Source: SZUA-430 sp041477875
GTDB taxonomy: Bacteria > Pseudomonadota > Alphaproteobacteria > Micropepsales > Micropepsaceae
Assembly (NCBI GenBank): GCA_041477875.1
Contig: JBGOVA010000001.1
Location: 7,616-71,615 of the forward strand
Direction: 5' to 3'
Length of the DNA: 64,000 bases
Shown here: positions 35,838 through 45,351 of the stretch, one piece after another
How positions within the stretch are numbered: position 1 is the stretch's first letter
Layout of the letters: each line of letters opens with the position of its first letter
Position numbers and translations under genes: made by a program
Notes under the pieces: model-generated
The model's database searches: none
What the model saw: the letters and a program-made list of their open reading frames with translations, nothing else
Told to the model about the DNA's origin: nothing

Positions 35838-36859
35838 CGCTCAAGCCCCTGCCCCAGCCTGACCCGCGGATCGATGAGCCCGAGCAGCAAGTCGGACACT
35901 AGCGTGCCGATCAAGGTCAGCACCGCCGCAAACAGCAGAATGAACCCCGCCAGGAACTGATCCTGCGACTGCAGCGCGTGCACGAGGACGGGCCCGACCG
36001 TCGGCAAACTCAGCACCACCGAAACGATCACCGACCCCGAAACCAGCGACGGCAGCAGATTGCCGATATCCGCAATGAACGGGATCAGCGCCATGCGCAC
36101 GGGATAGCGCAGCAACAACCGCGTTTCGCCCACGCCCCGCGCGCGCGCGGCGATCACATAAGGCTTGCGCAACTCGTCGAGCAGATTTGCCCGCAGTCGG
36201 CGGATCATCGACCCGACGCCCGAGAACGCAATGATGACGACGGCCACCGCCAGATGCGCCGCCAGCGATCCGATCTTCGCCGGCGTCCACGGGTCGTCGG
36301 CATATTGCGGATCGATCAACCCGCCGATCGAAATCCCGAGCCACGCATGCGCGTAGGTCAGAACGACCAGCGCCAGCAGGAACCCCGGTGTCGCCATTGC
36401 CACATACGCAAACGCCGCAATTGAATAATCGCGCAAACTGTATTGCTTGATCGCCGATAGGATGCCGAGCGGCAGTGCGATCAAATAGATCGCGATCACG
36501 GCCAAAACATTGACCGCGATCGTGGGCCCCAGCGCATAGCCGACGACGTCGGCCACCGGCTTGTCGAACTCGAACGACGTGCCCCAATTGCCTTGGATCA
36601 GTCCGGAATAGCCGCGCGACCCCGGCCACACGCCGATCCAAATCCCGAACTGTTCGATGACCGGTTTATCGAGACCGTATTCCGTGCGCAGATACTCGGC
36701 CTTCTCGGCGCCGTTGACGTCGCCCTGCGCCTTCAGCTCTTGCACCTGGTTCGACAGGTAATCGCCGGGCGGCAGCTGGATGATGAGAAAAATGAGCGCG
36801 GCGATGGCGACGAGCGCAGGCACCATCAGGATAAGACGCTCGGCCGTATAGCGCAGCAT
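35834..36859 (-). CDS. Oligopeptide ABC transporter permease (OppB/YejB-like)
   Basis: The 341-residue permease starts YTAERLILMVPALVAIAALIFLIIQLPPGDYL, the DppB/OppB-type opening. It has six membrane segments and an EAA loop in LDELRKPYVIAARARGVGETRLLLRYPVRMALIPFI. It forms the heterodimeric channel with the 34743 permease. ATG 36859 follows a GGGGGG-containing ribosome site. The gap to the binding-protein gene is 16 bases. Confidence 0.94.
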   Translation of the reverse strand: MLRYTAERLILMVPALVAIAALIFLIIQLPPGDYLSNQVQELKAQGDVNGAEKAEYLRTEYGLDKPVIEQFGIWIGVWPGSRGYSGLIQGNWGTSFEFDKPVADVVGYALGPTIAVNVLAVIAIYLIALPLGILSAIKQYSLRDYSIAAFAYVAMATPGFLLALVVLTYAHAWLGISIGGLIDPQYADDPWTPAKIGSLAAHLAVAVVIIAFSGVGSMIRRLRANLLDELRKPYVIAARARGVGETRLLLRYPVRMALIPFIADIGNLLPSLVSGSVIVSVVLSLPTVGPVLVHALQSQDQFLAGFILLFAAVLTLIGTLVSDLLLGLIDPRVRLGQGLER

Positions 36860-36875
36860 TATCCCCCCGCGCGTT

Positions 36876-38786
36876 TCACTTACCGAACCAGAACTCGTCC
36901 ATACGGTACATCCCGAACTGCGCGCCCGGCTCCCACGAGAATACACCGCGTTCCGGCACGTTGTGCAAAGTCGCGCGCACCGCGATCGGCTGCATCACGC
37001 CCGACACCGTGCCGATGATGAACTGCTGCTCCGCGTGGATCTGGAGCATTTGTTCCCATGCGGCCTTGCGCTCCGCCGGCGTTTTCGCGACCCGCCACGA
37101 CGTCGCGAGCTTGAGCAGTTCTTGCGCCGCCGGCAGATCGGGTGCCTCGCCCGCCTTGCCGTTGGCCTCGAAATATTGCCCCCACTTCGGCCAGCTCATC
37201 GTGTCCTGCCGCGTCGGCGCCAGCTCCTCGGGGCTCATATCGGCTGTCGGAATGCCGGTGTCCCAACCCGACCACGCCGTCATCACGGCCTCGCCGGAAT
37301 TGGCGCGGTTGCGCATCACCGTGCGGTCCGACGGCTTGATGACGAGCTTGATGCCGATGGCCCTGTAGTGCTGCGTGATCAGCTGCAGCACGTCGCCCTC
37401 TTCTTTCGCCTCGCCGGCGGTCTCGACGATCAGCTCGAGCGGCCGCCCGTCGGCCATCAGCCGCGTGCCTTCCGCGTTGCGCTGCTTCAAGCCGATATCG
37501 TCGAGCAGCGCGCTTGCCGTCTTCGGATCGTGCCCGGCATTCGCCGTCAAATATTCCGGCTTGAACAGGGGCGAGGCCTTCAGCACCGTATTGTTGCCCT
37601 CGGTCGCCAGCCCGAAGAACAGCGCGCGATTGATGTCGCTGCGGTCGATGCCGAGCGACAGAGCGCGCCGGAATCGCTCGTCGCGCATCAGCTTGCGCCA
37701 CACCGGATCGTTCGTGTTCAGATTCGGATAGAGCGCGACATGTGATCCCTTGGCGATCGGCCACGTTAAAACCTTGTAGCCGCCCTTGGCCTGGTTCGCT
37801 TTGAGCACCGTGATATCGGCAAGTGACAGCCCGCGCGCCTGCAGGTCGGCGTCGCCCGCCGCCGTCTTCGCCGCGACCAAACCGCTGTCGGTGATCGCCA
37901 TCTCGATACTGTCGATGTAGGGCAGCTGCTCGCCGTCGCTGTCGACGCGATGGAAGAACGGATTGCGCTTGAAGACGAAGCGATTGGCCGGCATCGCCGT
38001 CGTCGCGACCCACGGCTGCAGCGTCGGCAGGTCCGGATTGTCGTTGTTGTCCATGCTGTCCATGCGATTGTGAAGCGGCGCCCACGTCCGCGCCTTGCCC
38101 GCCGCAACCTTCGCCGCCAGCGCGGCCGCGTCGGCGTACTTCACATGGAACTGCTTCAAGTAATGCGCCGGCCGATAGATATAGGGCTCGCGCGCCTGCG
38201 CCAGTGCCGCCAAAAACCCCGGGGTCGCCTTCGTCCAGCTGTAGCGCACGGTCAGCGCATCGACGATCTCGACCTTGGGCGCTTCGCCGCCGTTCAACAG
38301 ATCGACCGGCGGCCCCTTGGGCGACAGCTCCTTGTTGGTCGCAATGTCTTCCCAGAAATAACGAAAATCGTCCGACGTGAATGGCTGCCCGTCGGACCAT
38401 TTGTGGCCCGCGCGCAAGTGCATAGTAAAAATGCGCCCGTCCTTCACCTCGATCGCTTTCAGAATGTCGGGCTTCAATTCCAATTGCGGCGTCCACGTGA
38501 CGAGGCGCGCATAGCCCCACGCGCTGAGCAGCCGGACGTCCTTCTCTTTGCTCAGCATCATTCGCAGGACGCCGCCCTGCTGGCCCGGCTCGCGTCCGCG
38601 TGCTTTCAGATCCACGACCAAAGGCTCGCTGGGCAAGCGCGTGGCGACCGGCGGCAGAGCGCCCTGCTTGACCTGTGCGGCAAGCGATGGCGTTTCCTTG
38701 TAGGCGACGGCGGGCGCCGATGCCGCCGAAGCGACCGCGGCACTCAGAATCGAAACGACCAAAATCGCGCCGCAACGAAGACGCAT
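36876..38786 (-). CDS. Extracellular peptide-binding protein of ABC importer
   Basis: This 636-residue SBP family 5 protein has a signal peptide of about 22 residues ending in ASA and no lipobox Cys. Typical segments are WTPQLELKPDILKAIEVKDGRIFTMHLRAGHKWSDGQPFTSDDFRYFWEDI, RYSWTKATPGFLAAL and RDERFRRALSLGIDRSDINRALFFGLA. It delivers peptides or similar ligands to the two permeases downstream. The length is closer to YejA-type than OppA-type proteins. A GTG three bases upstream is an alternative start. It lies 17 bases after the dual ATPase gene. Confidence 0.94.
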   Translation of the reverse strand: MRLRCGAILVVSILSAAVASAASAPAVAYKETPSLAAQVKQGALPPVATRLPSEPLVVDLKARGREPGQQGGVLRMMLSKEKDVRLLSAWGYARLVTWTPQLELKPDILKAIEVKDGRIFTMHLRAGHKWSDGQPFTSDDFRYFWEDIATNKELSPKGPPVDLLNGGEAPKVEIVDALTVRYSWTKATPGFLAALAQAREPYIYRPAHYLKQFHVKYADAAALAAKVAAGKARTWAPLHNRMDSMDNNDNPDLPTLQPWVATTAMPANRFVFKRNPFFHRVDSDGEQLPYIDSIEMAITDSGLVAAKTAAGDADLQARGLSLADITVLKANQAKGGYKVLTWPIAKGSHVALYPNLNTNDPVWRKLMRDERFRRALSLGIDRSDINRALFFGLATEGNNTVLKASPLFKPEYLTANAGHDPKTASALLDDIGLKQRNAEGTRLMADGRPLELIVETAGEAKEEGDVLQLITQHYRAIGIKLVIKPSDRTVMRNRANSGEAVMTAWSGWDTGIPTADMSPEELAPTRQDTMSWPKWGQYFEANGKAGEAPDLPAAQELLKLATSWRVAKTPAERKAAWEQMLQIHAEQQFIIGTVSGVMQPIAVRATLHNVPERGVFSWEPGAQFGMYRMDEFWFGK

Positions 38787-38803
38787 CACTTGAAGCCCTC
38801 AAA

Positions 38804-40648
38804 TCACCGGTTAGCGACGGCCACGATATGGCCTTCGCCGACTGACTCATAGCGAGGCTTTGCGCCCCGCTTTAGGCGATATGGCTCGGGCCAGGCGGAA
38901 GGGTCCGAGGCGCGGCCTTGCATCAGGACACCCAGATCGAGCTTGCGATCGGGGTCGGGTTCCGGATTCGCGGCCAACAGGGCCTTTGTATAGGGGTGTT
39001 GCGGGTTGGCGAAAAGCTCGGCGGTCGTGGCGGCCTCGACAATCCGCCCACGGCACATCACGAAAACGCGCGCGGCAATGGCGCGCACGACCGCCAAATT
39101 GTGACTGACGAACAAACTGGCGACGCCGAGATCCTGCCTGAGGCCGTCGAGCAGCCCCAGAATCTGCGCCTGAACCGAAACGTCGAGCGCCGAGACGGGT
39201 TCGTCGCACACCAGCAAATCCGGCCCCAACGCCAACGCGCGCGCGACGCCGATGCGCTGGCGCTGTCCGCCCGAAAACGCGTTCGGGTGGCGCATCAGCA
39301 TCATGCGGTCGAGTCCGACCATCTCGAAGAGCGCCGCCGCCCAGCGCAGCCGCTGGCTCGAATTGCCGAGCCCATGAATGACGAACGGTTCCGTGACGAT
39401 CTCCTCCGCCGTCAGCCGCGGATTGAGCGAGGCGAACGGATCCTGAAACACGTACTGGACCCGCGTGCGATATTTCTTCAGTGCAGCGCCACTCAGATCG
39501 GCGATCGACGACATACCCTTGCCGTCATAGGCGAGGATCGTCCCGCTGTCGGGCGTCAGCGCGCGCAGGATCATCTTCGACAACGTCGACTTCCCACATC
39601 CGCTTTCCCCGACTAGGCCGACGCACTCACCGGCGTTGATCGTGAGATCGACGCCGATCACCGCCTCGACCGTGCCGCCGTCCGCCTCGGGCCCGCGCTT
39701 GCGCGGAATGAAACGCTTGCTCACGTCCTTGATTTCGACGAGCGGCGTGCCCGTCGGCGGGCCGAGGCGTTCGCTCCACACCGGCCCCAGCGCTTGGATC
39801 GCGGCATTGCTCGCGTGCGGCGGATTGAGCACGAACGGCTCGCCCTCGAGCCGCGGCACGGCCGCGAGCAGCGCGCGCGCGTAGTCCGTGCGTGGCTGCG
39901 TCAGCACCTCGTGCGTAGAGCCCTGCTCCACGACCACGCCGTCGCGCAGCACGACCACGTGGTCCGCGACGTTCGCGACCACGCCGAAATCATGCGTGAT
40001 GAAGAGAAGGCTCAAGCCCATCTCGTCCTGCAGATCGGCGAGGAGCTTCAGCGCCAGCGCCTGGACCGTGACGTCGAGTGCCGACGTCGGCTCGTCCGCG
40101 ATGACGAGCGCAGGCCTGCACACGAGCGCCGAAGCCAGCATCGCGCGCTGGCGCAAGCCGCCGGAGAGCTCGAACGGAAAGCGGCCGAACGCGGACTCGG
40201 GCTCCGGGAATCCGACATGCGCCAAAACTTCGATCGCGCGCCGCTTCGCCTCGCTCGTGGACATGCTCTCGTGCATCTTGAGCGTCTCGACCAGCATCGC
40301 GCCGATGCTGACCACGGGCGACAATGCCGCCGAGGGTTCCTGAAACGCCATCGCCAAGCGGTTGCCGCGCAGCCGGCGATACGCACCCGGCGCAAGCGTC
40401 GTCAGTTCGACCTCGCCCGTTTCGTCTTTGGGATCGCGAAGGACGATCCGCCCGCTGCGCACGCTCGTCGACGGCAGCAATCCCATGATCGCCGATCCGA
40501 TCGTCGACTTGCCCGACCCGCTTTCGCCGACGAGCGCCACGGTCTTCCCGGCCGGCACCGAAAAGCTCACGTCCTTCAAGATCGGCGTGACGCGCTTCCC
40601 GTCGCGAAAACTGACCGTCAGATTCTCGAGCGTCAGCGCGTCCGCCAT
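38804..40648 (-). CDS. Dual-domain peptide ABC transporter ATPase (YejF/GsiA-like)
   Basis: The 614-residue protein has two complete ATP-binding domains, an OppD-OppF fusion. Domain one has GESGSGKST, LSGGLRQR (with Leu for Gln) and VIADEPTSALDVT. Domain two has GESGCGKST, FSGGQRQR and LVCDEPVSALDVS. Each domain ends with an oligopeptide-type C-terminal segment, the second HPYTKALLAANPEPDPDRK. It powers the permease pair at 34743-36859. The start is ATG 40648, two bases after the PH-like gene. Confidence 0.95.
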   Translation of the reverse strand: MADALTLENLTVSFRDGKRVTPILKDVSFSVPAGKTVALVGESGSGKSTIGSAIMGLLPSTSVRSGRIVLRDPKDETGEVELTTLAPGAYRRLRGNRLAMAFQEPSAALSPVVSIGAMLVETLKMHESMSTSEAKRRAIEVLAHVGFPEPESAFGRFPFELSGGLRQRAMLASALVCRPALVIADEPTSALDVTVQALALKLLADLQDEMGLSLLFITHDFGVVANVADHVVVLRDGVVVEQGSTHEVLTQPRTDYARALLAAVPRLEGEPFVLNPPHASNAAIQALGPVWSERLGPPTGTPLVEIKDVSKRFIPRKRGPEADGGTVEAVIGVDLTINAGECVGLVGESGCGKSTLSKMILRALTPDSGTILAYDGKGMSSIADLSGAALKKYRTRVQYVFQDPFASLNPRLTAEEIVTEPFVIHGLGNSSQRLRWAAALFEMVGLDRMMLMRHPNAFSGGQRQRIGVARALALGPDLLVCDEPVSALDVSVQAQILGLLDGLRQDLGVASLFVSHNLAVVRAIAARVFVMCRGRIVEAATTAELFANPQHPYTKALLAANPEPDPDRKLDLGVLMQGRASDPSAWPEPYRLKRGAKPRYESVGEGHIVAVANR

Positions 40649-40649
40649 C

Positions 40650-41156
40650 TCAAAACCGTGGTTTGGCGATGACACCGGCGGCGGCCAGATTGGCGTGCGT
40701 CGAATCCGAAATGCCGAGTTCGGCCGCGCGCGCCGCCTCCCACGCGCGGGCGAGGACATCGTTGAACCGCTCCAGCCGATCGTCGATCGCGATCGTCTGC
40801 CGGCCGCTCCCCCTCAGTTTGAGATCCATCCACCCCTCTTTGCGGTCGCGGCTCAAAGGAAAGTGACGCAACTCGAACCGCTCGAGCTCAGCCCATTTGA
40901 TCGCTCTTGCCCCGAACAGTCCACCGCTAAGCCTCAGGCCTTGGTCGCCGACCTCGACGACGCTCGTCAGCCGCGACACCGTGCTCGCGAGATAGAGCCC
41001 GAACAGAATAACGAGAATAAGGACGCCGAAGAACCCAAACGACCCGATGCGCGTGGCGAGGAGCAAGAGCAGCGTAGCGCCGAACGCTATCCCCCCGCGC
41101 GCGAGATCGCCGGTGAGGGAACCGGGCGGCCAGCGATGAACGCTGGTCTCGCTCAT
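40650..41156 (-). CDS. Small two-segment membrane protein with PH-like C-terminal domain
   Basis: The 168-residue protein has two adjoining hydrophobic segments (GGIAFGATLLLLLATRIGSFGFFGVLILVILFGLYLA, about 23-58). A cytoplasmic domain with VVEVGDQGLRLSGGLFGARAIKWAELERFELRHFPLSRDRKEGWMDLKLRG follows. That layout resembles bacterial PH-like or YdbT-type domains. I cannot name the function. It is coupled to the deacetylase-like gene upstream (overlap of four bases) and to the ATPase downstream, so it belongs to the long minus-strand operon. Confidence 0.75.
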   Translation of the reverse strand: MSETSVHRWPPGSLTGDLARGGIAFGATLLLLLATRIGSFGFFGVLILVILFGLYLASTVSRLTSVVEVGDQGLRLSGGLFGARAIKWAELERFELRHFPLSRDRKEGWMDLKLRGSGRQTIAIDDRLERFNDVLARAWEAARAAELGISDSTHANLAAAGVIAKPRF

Positions 41157-41917
41157 AGCCCGAACGCCGAGGCCGGCGTGTGCCACGTCACGGCCGGATG
41201 CCCTCGCGTGACTTCGAGGAGGCGCACGATGAGCCGCTCTTTCGCCGGGCTCCAATACGCATGATGCGTCAACAGCCCCAGCGGCTCGCTCGCACGCGAA
41301 CGCTGCGCGCGCCGCCAGCGCAGTTTCCGAAGCAGCAGCGCCGCAATCAAGCGCTCCTCCTTGATCACCCGCCCCCGCCGCCAATCGATCACATCGAGAT
41401 GCGTATTGACCTGAAGAAGCCCGCTCACCGGCCTTGCCGCCGCGCGCGGCTTCCACGTCGACAGCCCGCGAAACCCAAGCCGTGGCAGATGGGGCAGGGC
41501 GCTGGGCACGATGCGATTCCACGGCGGCACCAACACCGGTAGCGCGCGCCCGCCGAAAGCCTTGCGCGACAGCGACAGTCCTTGCTCCAAATCGCCCAGA
41601 ATTTCCTCGACGCTTCGCGTCCCGCCGAACTCGCGTTTCGCCTGACCTTGGCGCGCGTGATTCTCGTGCGCGAAGCCGTGAACCAAGATCTGCGCCTCCC
41701 CCGCGCGCTCGAGCAGCGCGACCAATCGCGGCTTCAATTTCGCCGGAATGGCGGAAAGGCCGACCTTCACATCGAACCGCCGCGCGACGGCGAGCATGTT
41801 CTTGAGTTCGTCCGACACGTCTTGCGCGTCATCGTCGCGCCACCAGAACTGCGCGATGCGCTTCTCGCTCGCCCACACATCGAGTTCGTCGCGAACGCGG
41901 CCCCAGGCGTCAGCCAT
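41153..41917 (-). CDS. Polysaccharide-deacetylase-like protein
   Basis: This 254-residue protein resembles the NodB-fold deacetylases. FWWRDDDAQDVSDELKNML (about 24-42) supplies the acidic metal-binding motif. ILVHGFAHENHARQG (about 77-91) supplies the histidine pair, and LVPPWNRI resembles the third conserved motif. It probably removes acetyl or related groups from a glycan made by the neighbouring glycosyltransferases. It has no signal peptide, so it would act in the cytoplasm. It overlaps the glycosyltransferase gene upstream by eight bases. Confidence 0.85.
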   Translation of the reverse strand: MADAWGRVRDELDVWASEKRIAQFWWRDDDAQDVSDELKNMLAVARRFDVKVGLSAIPAKLKPRLVALLERAGEAQILVHGFAHENHARQGQAKREFGGTRSVEEILGDLEQGLSLSRKAFGGRALPVLVPPWNRIVPSALPHLPRLGFRGLSTWKPRAAARPVSGLLQVNTHLDVIDWRRGRVIKEERLIAALLLRKLRWRRAQRSRASEPLGLLTHHAYWSPAKERLIVRLLEVTRGHPAVTWHTPASAFGL

Positions 41918-43022
41918 CGGAAAGGATTTTGCGCAATGCGATCACCGTTCCCTCACGCCCGTTGAAATCGATAGCGGCGGGGGGAGGCTCGCTGTCCGCA
42001 ACCTCGTCGACCGCGCGCGCCAGCACGCGTGGATCAAGGTCGCCGGCACGAACCAATTTGATCAATCCGCGGGCCGCAAACTTCTGCGCCCGCATCAGCT
42101 GCTCTCTCTCGCGCTCCGTTTCGAATGGCACCGCGACCGTTGTCGTCCGTGCTTTGACCGCTTCGATCAACGTATTGTAGCCCGCCTGTGAGATCGACAC
42201 GGCGGCGTTCGCCAGCCTCGCGCGAAAATCCGGCAGGCTGGGCACAACCGTCGCGCCGTCGACCGAGATTCCGCCCGTCAGCGGACCTGTCACAAACGTC
42301 CAAGGCCGCGCGCTCAGGCGCGAATGCTTGCGCGCTTCGAGCGCGGCCTCGATCAAATGCCGCCCCGCCGCCCCGCCGCCCGCCGACACCAGAATCTCAC
42401 GGCGTGTAGCCTGCGCTTGCGGCATGTCCGCAGAGATGTAGCCCGTATAGATGCAGCGCCCGGCGAGCGCCGCCGTTTCCGCAAAACTCTCTTCCAAGCG
42501 AACGAGGCTCGGATCGCCGTGCACCAAGATCGCGTCGTAGCGATCGCGCGCGCGTTGCACCATCGCCGCCGCGCGGCCGTCCTTGCGCGGCCTCTGCAGA
42601 ACATCGCGCACCGATGCAATCAGCTTCGGTGGCGCAGATGCGCGGCTTGCCTCATCGAGCAGCGCGTTCAATTCGAATTCAAGCAGCCTGCGCCCGAACG
42701 GAAACGTCTCCGTGATCACGGCATCCGGCCGCGCATTGCGGAACGCATCGAGCAACGCGTCACGCCGCCCTTCGTGCCAGACGCGGTCGACCGCGTTGCC
42801 CGCCGCGGTGACAAGCTCGTCGAACAATTCGTCCTTCGCCTTCGCCGCCGGCAGCTGCACGAACGCAATACCGCCGGGCACCGCTTCGCGCGGCGTCACG
42901 CCGCCGCTGACCAAGGTCACTGCGAACCCCGCATCGCGCAGCGCCTCGGAGAGAATGCGTGCGCGTGCGAAATGGCCGAAGCCCAAAAGATGCTGTACCC
43001 AAATCAAGACGCGCGCGTTCAT
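41910..43022 (-). CDS. GT-B glycosyltransferase, MurG-like
   Basis: The 370-residue glycosyltransferase has a GT28-like arrangement. The N-terminal loop is WVQHLLGFGHFARARILSEAL. The C-terminal donor-binding half has the conserved turn SAGGGAAGRHLIEAAL, then AAVSISQAGYNTLIEAVKARTTTVAVPFETEREREQ. The latter is the nucleotide-sugar site seen in MurG-type enzymes. It is a distant paralogue of the cluster's first gene at 45352. Its ATG overlaps the stop of the gene upstream by four bases. Donor and acceptor are unknown. Confidence 0.9.
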   Translation of the reverse strand: MNARVLIWVQHLLGFGHFARARILSEALRDAGFAVTLVSGGVTPREAVPGGIAFVQLPAAKAKDELFDELVTAAGNAVDRVWHEGRRDALLDAFRNARPDAVITETFPFGRRLLEFELNALLDEASRASAPPKLIASVRDVLQRPRKDGRAAAMVQRARDRYDAILVHGDPSLVRLEESFAETAALAGRCIYTGYISADMPQAQATRREILVSAGGGAAGRHLIEAALEARKHSRLSARPWTFVTGPLTGGISVDGATVVPSLPDFRARLANAAVSISQAGYNTLIEAVKARTTTVAVPFETEREREQLMRAQKFAARGLIKLVRAGDLDPRVLARAVDEVADSEPPPAAIDFNGREGTVIALRKILSDG

Positions 43023-44116
43023 GTAAAACCGAGCTCCGCGAACACGCTGCGCAACGTTCTCGCGGCCGCCTCGACACTGCGCTCGTCGCGCACGAAGCGC
43101 CGCCCGTTCTCGCCGAGGTGTCGCCGCAACGCGGTATCCGTCAGCAGCCGTCGAAGGTTTGCGGCGTAACCCTTCACATCCCCGGGCGCGCTCAAAAGCG
43201 TCGTCTCGCCCTCCACGGTCGCGTCCGGCACGCCGCGGTCGCGGCACGCGACGACCGGCAATCCGGCGCCCTGCGCTTCAAGGAACGCAAGCCCGTAAGC
43301 CTCGCCCAATCCCGGCCACGCGAAGACGTCGGCCGACGCCATGAGAGCGGGAATGCGATCCGCCGCAACCGCGCCCAGGAACACAACGTCATGAATCGGT
43401 GCGCGCGACGAAAACATCGCTTCGATCTCACGGCGAAACACGCCGTCGCCGGCAATCGACAGCTTCAGCGGCACATCCGCGAGTTCACGCAACGCGCCCG
43501 CAAGCAGCTGATAGCTCGCCCTTTTGCGCTCGTTGCGCATCATCGCGACCGCCAGCAAATGCCCGGCGCTGGACGTGCGCTTGAGGGCAGGCACGAACGC
43601 GCCCACATCAATGAACGGCTTCAGGTCGCGCACGCGGCCCGGCGCGATCTGATCCAAGCAAAATCGATCGAACGCCGTCATCGCCAGCAATCGGTCCGCC
43701 GAGGACAGCGCCGCCGCAGTTCCCTCGTGCCCGATCGCCCACGGCCCTCCCGCGCGCTTCGGCGCATGAGAGCCTTCCGCGATCATATAGGGAATTCCAA
43801 GCGCTCGGCTGACCGACGGCCCAATCCAATCCGGCGATTTGTAATAGACGTGATAGCTGAACCAGAGATCAGGCTTGGCGGTTGTCCCGCTTTCAACGTG
43901 CGCAATCAGATCGCCGGCAACCCGGTCGCTTTCGGCGCGCAGTGTTTTCTGCACACTTGCGTCGCCCGTGCCCTCATAGGTTCGTGGCAAATTCGGCGAC
44001 AAGACCTCAACGCCGGCAAGATCGAGCGCGTGTCGCAACAACGCCGCCATGCGTTGCACGCCTGACGCTGCGTCGGCGTCTTGGGCCGCCATTGGCGAAT
44101 AGAAGATCGCGCGCAT
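43019..44116 (-). CDS. Glycosyltransferase family 4 protein
   Basis: This 365-residue GT-B retaining-type glycosyltransferase has an N-terminal half with GVQRMAALLRHALDLAGVEVLSP. The C-terminal half has LLAVAMMRNERKRASYQLLAGAL, SIAGDGVFRREIEAMF and PALMASADVFAWPGLGEAYGLAFLEAQGAGLPVVACRDRGVPD, the E-x7-E donor-binding region. It is one of three glycosyltransferase genes that abut or overlap here. The function is probably stepwise synthesis of an envelope or exported glycan. Confidence 0.92.
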   Translation of the reverse strand: MRAIFYSPMAAQDADAASGVQRMAALLRHALDLAGVEVLSPNLPRTYEGTGDASVQKTLRAESDRVAGDLIAHVESGTTAKPDLWFSYHVYYKSPDWIGPSVSRALGIPYMIAEGSHAPKRAGGPWAIGHEGTAAALSSADRLLAMTAFDRFCLDQIAPGRVRDLKPFIDVGAFVPALKRTSSAGHLLAVAMMRNERKRASYQLLAGALRELADVPLKLSIAGDGVFRREIEAMFSSRAPIHDVVFLGAVAADRIPALMASADVFAWPGLGEAYGLAFLEAQGAGLPVVACRDRGVPDATVEGETTLLSAPGDVKGYAANLRRLLTDTALRRHLGENGRRFVRDERSVEAAARTLRSVFAELGFT

Positions 44117-45348
44117 CAGCCTTCGGTCCGCTCGCGAAGCAACTGGGCGATCTCGTCATATCCCGCCTCGCCGTCACAGTCCCGCCGCGCTTGAGCCAAG
44201 GCCGCAGCGCCCAGCCGTTCCCGCAGGGCCGTATCACGGATGAAGCCGCCCAATACCGCGGCGAGCGCCTGCGCGTCGCGCGGAGCGACCAATCGCCCGT
44301 TCACGCCGTCGCCGACGACTTCCTCAATGCCGCCGGCGCGCGTCGAGACAACGGCAAGGCCGCGCGCCTGCGCCTCAAGCAGCGCATTCGGAATCCCGTC
44401 ACGGTCCCCGTCGACGCTCACGACCGCCGGCAAGACGAACATGTCGGATCGATCGAGAGCCGCGATGACGTCGGCATGGCTTTGCGCTCCGTGCCACGTC
44501 ACGCGGTCTTCCAGCGCCAGCGTCCGCGTCCGCTCCTTCAACGCGCCGAGCTGCTCGCCCCCGCCGTAGTGATCGAACCGGAAGGCAAGATCGCGCGGCA
44601 GGCGAACCAGTGCGTCAAGCAGCGTGCGAAGCCCCTTCTTCTCCACCGCCCGCGCGACGCACACGATCCGCACCGGCTGATCGCGCTGTGTGCCGTCGCG
44701 CGACTGGGGCGGCGGATTCGCTGCCAAGAGCCCCGGTGCAAGCCCGTGGTGGATCAAGCGAAGCTTCTCGCCGTCGCCGAACGACGCAAGCTTCTTGTGT
44801 CCGGATTTGCTGCATACCGTCACGAACGCCGCTTCGCTGAGCTTTTGCTGCAAGTCCCACTTGGACGTCGTCCAAATGTCCTTGGCGTGCGCCGAGATAC
44901 TGAACGTGACCCGGCGCATCTGCGCGGCATAACGCGCAACCGAAGTGGGACTGTGCGCGAAATGCGCGTGGATGTGGCGAATGGTCGCCGGCATCTCCGT
45001 CGCCAACACGCATGCCTGTCCGAACCGCCGCATACGCCCGCGCGCAAACTCGGAAGCAAGATCCTCCCGGAACGCACGCCATGCTGTACGAAATCCCGGC
45101 AATCGTCGTGCGCGCGCAAACGCCTTCGCCACACGCCAGGGCGCATGATGTAGATATTCGGGCAGATAGCGCGGTTGGGCCTTCACGCGGTTCTCGACCA
45201 ACGCCGCATCGGGGCCGGGCCGACGCAAGGCGAAAAGCGAAAACGCGAAGCCTCGCGCCTCCAGCGCCTCGAGCTCCCGCGCGATGAACGTTTCCGACAA
45301 CCGCGGAAACCCCTTGACCACGATCGCGAGTGTCTCACCGCCGGTCAT
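44116..45348 (-). CDS. Glycosyltransferase family 4 protein
   Basis: The 410-residue GT-B protein has an opening typical of colanic-acid or lipopolysaccharide-type transferases: VKGFPRLSETFIARELEALEARGFAFSLFALRRP. Its donor site includes RIVCVARAVEKKGLRTLLDAL, DHYGGGEQLGALK and MFVLPAVVSVDGDRDGIPNALLEAQARGLAVVSTRAGGIEEVV. One base is shared with the next gene, and it begins three bases after the preceding transferase stop. It is part of the glycan operon. Confidence 0.93.
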   Translation of the reverse strand: MTGGETLAIVVKGFPRLSETFIARELEALEARGFAFSLFALRRPGPDAALVENRVKAQPRYLPEYLHHAPWRVAKAFARARRLPGFRTAWRAFREDLASEFARGRMRRFGQACVLATEMPATIRHIHAHFAHSPTSVARYAAQMRRVTFSISAHAKDIWTTSKWDLQQKLSEAAFVTVCSKSGHKKLASFGDGEKLRLIHHGLAPGLLAANPPPQSRDGTQRDQPVRIVCVARAVEKKGLRTLLDALVRLPRDLAFRFDHYGGGEQLGALKERTRTLALEDRVTWHGAQSHADVIAALDRSDMFVLPAVVSVDGDRDGIPNALLEAQARGLAVVSTRAGGIEEVVGDGVNGRLVAPRDAQALAAVLGGFIRDTALRERLGAAALAQARRDCDGEAGYDEIAQLLRERTEG

Positions 45349-45351
45349 GTC